Shown in pieces: positions 57,501 to 64,000 of a stretch of 64,000 bases of DNA; the first letter of the stretch is position 1; the number at the start of each line of letters is the position of its first letter. The notes beneath the pieces are model-generated. The model saw nothing but the letters and a program-made list of their open reading frames with translations. It did not search any database and had not been told where the DNA came from. The position numbers and the translations under genes were made by a program. The DNA is from Darksidea phi (taxonomy: Eukaryota > Ascomycota > Dothideomycetes > Pleosporales > Lentitheciaceae). The DNA lies in assembly GCA_030770425.1 (NCBI GenBank), contig JASJFT010000027.1, forward strand, positions 186,001-250,000. The letters are read 5' to 3'.

Positions 57501-58314
57501 ATGAATAGGTTCTACGAGGAAGTACTGGTGTCGAGCGATCCAGATCGAGGCATACAGTTTTCGTCGCTACTTATGATTCTAGCTCACTACAAAGTCATCA
57601 ATGATAACAAGAGCTTGAGGTATGATGCACCGGATTTGTAGATGGTGCGTGACTGACGATGTGCATAGATTAGAAGAGTTCTTGCGGCGTCGAGCCCGCC
57701 TGCAACGTGTCGAGGAAGCCGTACGACGAAATGTCGTGATAGGTTTCTTTGATACATTGTACTGGGCACGCCGATTCCGACGTGCCATGGAGTCTAAAAA
57801 GTCTGGACGCATGACGGCAGTACCACAGTTCACAGTACCCGAGATCTTCGTGGACGACGAAGATATCACAGATGCGCAACGTGGACCATACTCTGCCAGT
57901 AGCAGCCCAATGTTCGCGCCTGCTGACCTACACCCTGTGAATAGCGCCGAATGGCGTGCTTCGGGCAGCGATGCTCGCGACCCATCACCACCGGCAGACA
58001 TGACATTACGGAGCCGAGCGAACTCGGTACAACACACACCACTCGGGTCACCCACGCGGGCTGGTCCACTATCACCGACGAGAAGCTCGCCGCAGATGTC
58101 ACCCTTCTCTCCACCTGCTGATGGCGAATGGCAATTTGCATCGGCACTCAGTCGGCCTCCCAGTCCTCTCGAACCAGAATCCGGACCAGCAGGGAGCCGC
58201 AGCAGACAGAACAGTGCCGTCAACGCAGCTGATGTTTTGGAGGTGCTTGACAATTCGGTATGGGGTGAGAGTATTCGCAGAAGTTTCACACAGAGACGTT
58301 CTAGCGGGCGTTGA
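51509..58314 (+). CDS. CCH1: Voltage-gated calcium channel alpha subunit Cch1
   Basis: Plasma-membrane pore subunit of the high-affinity calcium uptake system, partner of Mid1. Eight exons: 51509-53218, 53268-54248, 54297-54597, 54647-54773, 54821-55760, 55810-57246, 57297-57619 and 57669-58314. All seven introns are 47-49 bp GT-AG and all frames join; the product is 2154 residues. A cytosolic Ser/Pro-rich N-terminus of about 370 residues precedes four six-helix repeats. S4-like segments include LRIIRLLNL (repeat I), IIRIYRVVL (II) and FKALRALRLLNI (III). The pore loops read SSNTYSDLLY (N699), SSEDWTSIMY (E963), SQEGWTDVMW (E1436) and TGEGWNQLM (E1725), so the selectivity ring is N/E/E/E, with Asn in repeat I as reported for fungal Cch1. 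An EF-hand-like segment (AEFDPNGTGYVSKDVFPRL) follows repeat IV. The C-terminal tail is Ser/Pro-rich. Confidence 0.95.
52160..52182 (+). repeat. In-frame GCCCCG hexamer repeat in CCH1
   Basis: Nearly four copies of gccccg encode an alternating Ala-Pro stretch in the cytosolic N-terminus of Cch1. It is a likely site of length variation that would keep reading frame. Confidence 0.75.
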
Positions 58315-60016
58315 ACGTCTATTTTCATACATTTTGTGCAGGGCATGCATGTGCGGACGATGGTGCCACCCTCACGATGATACTTGGTATCCATGTAGAG
58401 CAGGCAAATGATCTACGGCATGACAGGGACGAGAGAGTTTGGCCCGCCGCCTCGAGGTCTCGATCTGGGTCTCAGGTGGGCGTGCAGGGGGGGCGCATAC
58501 AAACGCGGTTGCATTGACGTCTGAGACAGGGCTCGAGGTGTCCCGGTCGGGAAAGGCCTGCAACAAGGCAACACGGGAATGAGGGGGGCATTATCTGCAT
58601 GCAGCGATTCTCTTTTTTCTTTTCCTTCTGTAACTGTGCGTACCACGTGTCACTACTACTGGAGCTACGATGGATAGACGGCATTGTTGAGCGCACCGGT
58701 AACCGCATAATGAGGGGTTGGGAGAGGGGCTCTTGGGTGCATTTTTCGTAGGGAGCATAGCGACGGCGCTGGCGGGTCACTTATGGATATCAATATTTCT
58801 ACCAAGACATGTTTGGCGGGTGCGTGGCTCCCAACGTGTGCGGATGCGACGCGTCTACGGACGAAGCGGGCTGTCGAGCTAAGTGTGGCGCGCGCTGGGC
58901 GTATGTTGAGGCAGCCATGGTGAAACTCGGCTGTGCGTCGTGTGGGCCGCTGCTCAGACGGCTTGGCCGTCGACGCCAGGCCTGCTGGCCATCAGCATCA
59001 CATCCCCAGCCGTCAGCAGCGGACTTGAGACACTGCTCTGGTGCGTCCACGACAGGAGGCCCCCCTGAGGAGCCCGCAGCCGCGCTTTTCACAGGCTGCC
59101 CTGAGCGGAGACAAGACACGCCGTCCGATGGCCGTCATCCCATCACATCCGTTTCGGTTCCGGACGCTGCAGAGAGGCGTGCAACGGCGAGCTGCGTGCG
59201 TGTGTGATGGGCATGGATCCCGACGTGTTTGCGGCCTGCAGAGGGGCCGCCTTCTCAGCAGATGGCAGATGGCCCGGTCGACTCCAGCTGCTAGCTCTCG
59301 CACGCGTTGTTGTTGGGGGTGGGAATCCCGCGAGGCAATCCTTACTCCTCCTCCACACCATCGCCATCCATGGCGCGGTAGTTATATTTCCCTTTGCGCT
59401 GCTCCCGACATTTGGCATTTTTATTAGAGGGCCGTCTCTATTGCTCCCTTCGTCAGCATCCTGCCCTGCTAAGGATACGGAGGCCCGCACGTCCTTTTAC
59501 CCATTGGACGATCAAACGTCAAACCGACACCACTCCCTCCGCCTGCGCCGAGTGTGAGAGCGAGCGAACCGGGCCAGGGTGTGTGGTTCATCCCTCTCAG
59601 CCTAGGGCTAGCGTGACGGACTGTCTTCTGGATATTACGCATTCGCCATTGAGCCGTGCTTCAGACGCACCCTTAAACATCCCGCTGCCGTCCGCTTCCT
59701 GCAACTTTCATTCTTGCCTCTTCGCTTCCGCCCTTACTTTCGTTTCTCAGCTTGCTGCTTCCTTTCTTCGTCCTCCATCCGCACTTGCACCTGCCCTCTT
59801 CGACAGAGAGCAGACTGGACAGACGACTCTTCTAGTTGGAATATACTCGGAGCTGGTATTCCCCCGAATTGACTTTGCGGCCCACCCTGCTGCCGTAGTC
59901 CGACACACTCGTTGTCACCAAATACACCTCGAGTTGCAGGACAGCTAGAGCCAGCATTCGCTGTTCTAATCACCAACCAACCTACCACCCAACAAACCAA
60001 CAAACCAACCGCTAAA
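58315..60016. other. Long intergenic region and 5' leader
   Basis: 1.7 kb between CCH1 and the small gene at 60017. GC-rich sequence gives many random frames, including a Cys-rich 132-codon frame at 58809-59207 without signal peptide or domain. The end (59969-60010) is a run of CCAAC/CAAAC units just before the next ATG, typical of a fungal 5' leader. Confidence 0.5.
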
Positions 60017-60382
60017 ATGGTCGCTCCCACCCGCACCAACCGCTTCCAATCTCCCTTCACCCCCCTCCGCACCGGTTCTCTCCACCGTCTCCGAACCGCC
60101 CTCTCGCCTAGCCGCTCTAACCGCTCGGCGTCGCCCTCGTCCTCTATCGGCACCACCTCCCCGCTCACCCGCACCTCCTCGCCCGACAGCCACCGCAGCT
60201 CTGCCAGCATGAATAGCATCCGCCACCTGCTTATGCTGCGACGAAAGCCTTCCATGCTCGACATCGAGATGGAGGAGGAGAAGCATTTATTCAGCCACGA
60301 GCTCGATCTGCTCGAGCCCAGGCCGAGCGTTGAGGGCAGAGTCGAGGTCGGCATCTTTGAGGTTCTAGAGGGCCGGTTCTAA
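60017..60382 (+). CDS. Small Ser/Arg-rich protein with acidic C-terminal segment
   Basis: Single-exon, 121-residue protein not recognised as a named family. The first about 75 residues are Ser, Arg, Thr and Pro-rich (TGSLHRLRTALSPSRSNRSA). The last about 45 contain a helix-prone, acidic segment (PSMLDIEMEEEKHLFSHELD) and end VEVGIFEVLEGRF. Start evidence: the ATG at 60017 has a good context (gctaaaATGG) after a long pyrimidine/CCAAC leader; an in-frame ATG at 59912 would add 35 residues but lies within that leader-like sequence. The contrast between a basic half and a conserved-looking acidic half suggests a real gene. No function can be inferred. Confidence 0.65.
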   Translation: MVAPTRTNRFQSPFTPLRTGSLHRLRTALSPSRSNRSASPSSSIGTTSPLTRTSSPDSHRSSASMNSIRHLLMLRRKPSMLDIEMEEEKHLFSHELDLLEPRPSVEGRVEVGIFEVLEGRF

Positions 60383-63047
60383 GTGCGCATACTCTGCCGT
60401 TGTCAAGGCTGCATTTGAGTTGGCTGAATGAATTATGCGGCGTCATCACGTAGGCACATTTTCCCGGTATCTTTTGGGTCTTTCTTGTGAGAGACAGGAC
60501 AATAATTAGCTCCTTGGTCAGTTACTTGTTGCTAGAATTGCTCTCACTGGCGTTTTATGGGATTATTTCACGATCTTCTTCCCTGTAAGAATTTCTCTAT
60601 TTGGCTCGCTTGTTACTGGCGGCCGTCGTAGGCTGCTCGAGCAATTTTACTTTGGTTTTGTCATGGGGGATGAGCGCATACATGTGGGCAACATATACCC
60701 GGTGTGAATTGGAATCGATATCGTTTGCAGATTGGACAGCTTTTACATATTACGATAGGAGATGGGCATATGAATGTACACTCGTGTACTACCATTCTAC
60801 TCAGTTTATGAGCGTGATATGCGCACTTGTCTAGTACTTTGTACATATTCTCTACCACTTTGCGCACATTGAGCGCCAGCGCCTTTTCAAGATTCGTTCA
60901 TTGAGTGAGAGTAGTGCTATCTATGGAGCCACCTGGCATGAACACCCATCCTTTCCATAGCATCGCATCGCATCACATCGCAGCGCATAGCCATGAGCCC
61001 ACCAACACGCACAAAGCATACGCAAGCATACCCACCGCATCCGCCCGCAATCCCCATCCCACTTCATGCACAAGCGCATAACTAACCCACAGCCCAAAAA
61101 CGCTCCTCCCAAAGGCGCCCCAACCCATCCATCCTCCCACCATCATCCCTCCGCCATCCTTCTCGAAAAGACTTCGTTTCTAAAATAAAACTCCTAGCTT
61201 ACCCGCTCCCTCCGTCTGTTGAGCGAGCGAACGAAGAAGCCGTGGGTAAGGGAAGCAACCCTTGTCGCCGTTCATTTATCTGAGGGATTGTCCGTGGGTG
61301 GGGTGGGGTTCGTGTGTGTGAGAAGATGAGTGCGGTCGGAGCTCCGGCGTGTCCGTGAGGTTCGGTTTACGCCTCCTACCCATGGTACCGTATGCTGCCA
61401 ACACACCCGCGAGGCGGTGACGGAGGTCCTTTGGACATCTTTGGACATAATTCTTTCTATATTTTTAATCGAGCGACATGTTGTTCGTTCGACGCGATTT
61501 CCTACAGTACGTCCAATTCCTTTACCTAGCGAAAAGGCAGCGCGACATTTGTGAAGGTGCATAAACTCGCAAAGGAAAGCGTGCGTTATTATGCGTGAAT
61601 GCAATAATTACGCCTCGCCTCGCCTACACCCGCCTGCGCGGACGAATAGCCATATACAAGTAAATGAATCCTCGGATATTGTTTCGAAACATTTCCCTCG
61701 GACAAAAACGCTTCGATGGAAAGAAATGAAGGTAATTAAGGTAGGGTTTTGCTGACTGTATCCATAGACGTCATCGTACGCCGTAAACGGACTTCCGCCG
61801 ACCCTCTCTTGCGGGTCTCCTATCGCCTTGCCAACAACAACAACACTAGTATCACTGGTACACTAATCGTTCGTTCCAAGCAGACGGCGGAGTCGCGGAG
61901 CAGGACGGAGGACGGGAGATGGGGGACTGGAGTGGTAACTATCGGAGTGGAGGGGAATTGAAGCGAGGTGACGTTCACTCAGCCACATTGTGTCGTGACC
62001 GCGCGGCAGTATTAGCGCTTTGATGGGGAAGTTTAGGTAGTTTAGCGCCCGTTGTTGTCGATAGCGATCGGTTATCGATTGGGGTGAGGTTTGTTTCCGG
62101 TGTTGTGGGTGCTAGCGCTCGTTTTGACAGGCGCTACGGCGTAGGCGTGTAAAATGCGCAGTATTTCGTGTAGAAAGTAGTCCGTCGGTGCAAAAGTAAC
62201 AAGGCCGTGTATTTACGGAAGGGTGGTGCTTTAGGCTTTACATAATTACTTTCAGTCAGTGGTTCACGGAATCTATGAAAAATCTGATCCTTTATCATTC
62301 TGTGGAGTACCCGAGCAGGCGGCCTTTCACGGCGAGGTAAATCCTCACTTGGAAACACGAGCGATTCATCCCACGCGAGCGTTTCATGGTATAAATGATA
62401 GCTAGATAGCTTAATAGTAAGTGAGCAAGAATATTGATGGATGGGAAAGGTGGAACTGCCAGCTGGTTAGGGGGATGAAGGTACCCTATCAACGCTTATC
62501 TAGAGCGCTGTAAGCACTCGTCTCAAACGCAACGTCGCGCTACTCTACAATTATAACGTAATTTAGACCGCACGGAGGTAATGTTCGGAATACCCTACTG
62601 CTCTGATATTGATGTTATTAAGAATATTCGCCAGAAGAACGAGAACTTGGAGCTATCGGGTATGGTAGAAATGTTGGACAATCTATATGTATCCCATAAT
62701 CATTACTACTCTGTTGAAGAAGAAAGAGAGCTAAGCTCGCCTACAACTGGAAAAGGTACTCTTTCTATCTACAGAAGTGATGCCACATGAATACGATAGC
62801 GAGTGGTTTAAGAGTCCAGATCCACAGGCTCATTTCTGTTCGCCCGGTTCTCCTGCTCCTCCCCAAGCCTCCTCTCTTCCGCCTGTTGTTCAAAACACAT
62901 CATCTGATTTCGCAGTCCCTGACTCATTGCGTTCATAGTAGCCGCCTTCAAAAACCCTTTACTATCTATGCGCTCCCCATGCGCTCGTTTTCTCCACTTA
63001 GTCCCTTTCTTCCTCCCAACCACTAGTACGGGCATACGAGCTGGCAC
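60383..63047. other. Long intergenic region, no gene recognised
   Basis: 2.66 kb. It contains a short CATCG-type microsatellite at 60961-60985 and several short frames. One ATG frame of 69 codons at 62581-62790 (with KNIRQKNENLELSGMVEML) has protein-like composition but no neighbours or splice support. Nothing else seen. Confidence 0.5.
60961..60985. repeat. CATCG microsatellite
   Basis: catcgcatcgcatcacatcg: about five imperfect copies of a 5-bp unit, noncoding. Confidence 0.7.
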
Positions 63048-64000
63048 CTAAGCAGCACTCTCCTGTAACCTCCTTCTCTCCTCCTCTGTCAATGCTTCAA
63101 ACTCTTCCCTAAATCCCTGCGTATTCGCCGCACGCTTGAAAAAGTCTACAAGGAAAGCTTGCGTTTCGTCATCTTTCTGACGGCCGATGCCGGGCCCGTC
63201 TTCGGCGGCATATGCCATGAGCTGTTCTTTTGAGAGGCCGGAGCCAAGATCGAGGAAAGCGTTTGGTTCATCTTCCCAGTCATCGTCGTTTTCGTTTTCT
63301 TCTGCGAGGTCGGCGGCCGCTGCGGCGTCGAGTTCATGAGAGGCGCCGGAGGCAGATTGGAGCTCGACAATGAGCACCTTCAAGATTTTGAGAGTTGCAG
63401 GGATGATGGTGTACTGGTCGGGATCTGTAGAATGGTCGGTTAGGCTAGGATCCTTGTTTACAATTTGAGCGAACGCGGCGGAAAAGGGTAGCAAAGCATT
63501 GGAAAGAGAGCTCCATGTTGGCACCGACTCATGTTTGTCTGTCCATTCATGTTCACTGCAGAACTGATGTTGGAGCTGACTGAATGTGCGCTCAAACGAG
63601 GAAGGAGAGAAACGACGAATGGGCTGGGGCTTACTTAGACGGGCACGGCTGCGGGTCATGATTCTGCCATCTGTGTTGGGGATTAAGTCACCTTTTACTT
63701 GTACTGCAGCTAAGCGGGGATCTTTGAGGTCGTAAAGTTTCGAGAGGGCAATGACACTATCATGGTTAGCACGAGAAAGTCAGATAAGGGAGGGCAAATC
63801 GCATCATAGCTTCGGACTGTGGAAACGTACTTTTGTCTGATCTCATCGTAACCCGCAAAGTTGATCGAGTTCTCCAGCCACTTTGCGAGCACCACTTGGA
63901 GGCCATTTTGACCATCGATATCCTGTCTCGCTAGAAACTCTACTACTTCTGAGGCGTGGTTCAAGCTGAGTCGAGCGAATACTAGGGTCAAGCTCTGAAT
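63048..64000 (-). CDS. KAP114: Importin-9/Kap114-type karyopherin, 3' part (cut by window end)
   Basis: Nuclear import receptor of the importin-beta superfamily; Kap114 carries TBP and histones H2A/H2B. Two exons are visible: 64000-63831 (continues beyond the window) and 63756-63048, with a 74-bp intron (gtacgt ... ctaacc ... atag). The C-terminal part reads GLQVVLAKWLENSINFAGYDEIRQ, then VIALSKLYDLKDPRLAAVQVKGDLI and RIMTRSRARLS. An acidic loop (LAEENENDDDWEDEPNAF) and the final SQQ-free helical tail ending LTEEERRRLQESAA follow. The VKGDLI, RIMTRSRA and acidic WEDE segments are typical of Kap114/importin-9 C-termini. About 290 residues are visible; the N-terminus and most HEAT repeats are outside the window. 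Confidence 0.85.

Noticed and set aside
58809..59207. Cys-rich 132-codon plus-strand frame starting with ATG, candidate small secreted protein
   Set aside because: No hydrophobic signal peptide, composition matches random GC-rich sequence, overlapping frames on the other strand are equally long, no splice or neighbour support.
62581..62790. 69-codon ATG frame with protein-like composition
   Set aside because: Short, isolated and without recognisable family; could be a relic but cannot be supported.
1..64000. tRNA, rRNA, CRISPR or bacterial-type operon features
   Set aside because: I looked for T-loop words such as GGTTCGA in a cloverleaf context, for 5S-like sequence and for spaced repeats; none gave a supportable feature.

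Overview
This window is nuclear DNA of a filamentous ascomycete (Pezizomycotina). Dothideomycetes is my tentative guess; no rRNA or marker gene fixes the class. The reasons are intron-rich protein-coding genes with short GT-AG introns (about 45-150 bp, several with a ctaac/ctgac branch site), single-gene transcription units, and a strictly eukaryotic and fungal gene set: Cef1, Prp5, Erb1, Vps25, Vps26, Rtt107, Cch1. Exon boundaries were derived by hand from reading-frame continuity and splice motifs.

Layout. 1-1 kb: no gene seen. 1.1-4.2 kb: spliceosomal CEF1 (-), divergent from a small probably mitochondrial protein (+). 4.7-8.6 kb: a beta-hydroxyacid dehydrogenase-type NAD enzyme (-) and a BRCT-containing family X DNA polymerase (-). 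9.7-13.7 kb: a secreted or GPI-anchored GH16 protein (+) and dipeptidyl peptidase III (+). 14-18.9 kb: an alpha/beta hydrolase ending in the peroxisomal signal SKL (-), divergent from the multi-BRCT repair scaffold RTT107 (+). 19.6-19.8 kb: a short reading frame whose sequence closely resembles the C-terminal segment of the bacterial ubiquitin-like protein Pup, the most unexpected signal here. 20-26.7 kb: VPS25 (-), branched-chain keto-acid dehydrogenase E2 (-), gluconokinase (-) and VPS26 (+). 27.9-31.7 kb: an aquaporin-family channel with altered pore motifs (+) and a TDT-family anion/dicarboxylate transporter (+). 32.4-40.6 kb: PRP5 (-) divergent from ERB1 (+), then a bHLH transcription factor (+).

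40.6-47.7 kb looks like an accessory island: low gene density, a 22-bp minisatellite, AT-rich stretches, a dispersed repeat shared in inverted orientation with the 31.8 kb region, an MFS transporter whose splicing is partly unresolved, and an epoxide hydrolase. 47.7-50.4 kb: a PHD-finger chromatin protein (-). 51.5-58.3 kb: the full eight-exon CCH1 calcium-channel alpha subunit (+). 60 kb: a small Ser/Arg-rich protein. 63-64 kb: the 3' end of a KAP114/importin-9-type karyopherin (-), cut by the window edge.

Most genes are core housekeeping functions (splicing, ribosome assembly, endosomal sorting, DNA repair, calcium entry) and are not organised as a pathway cluster. The repeat-bearing island and the Pup-like frame are the parts that ordinary annotation would not explain.
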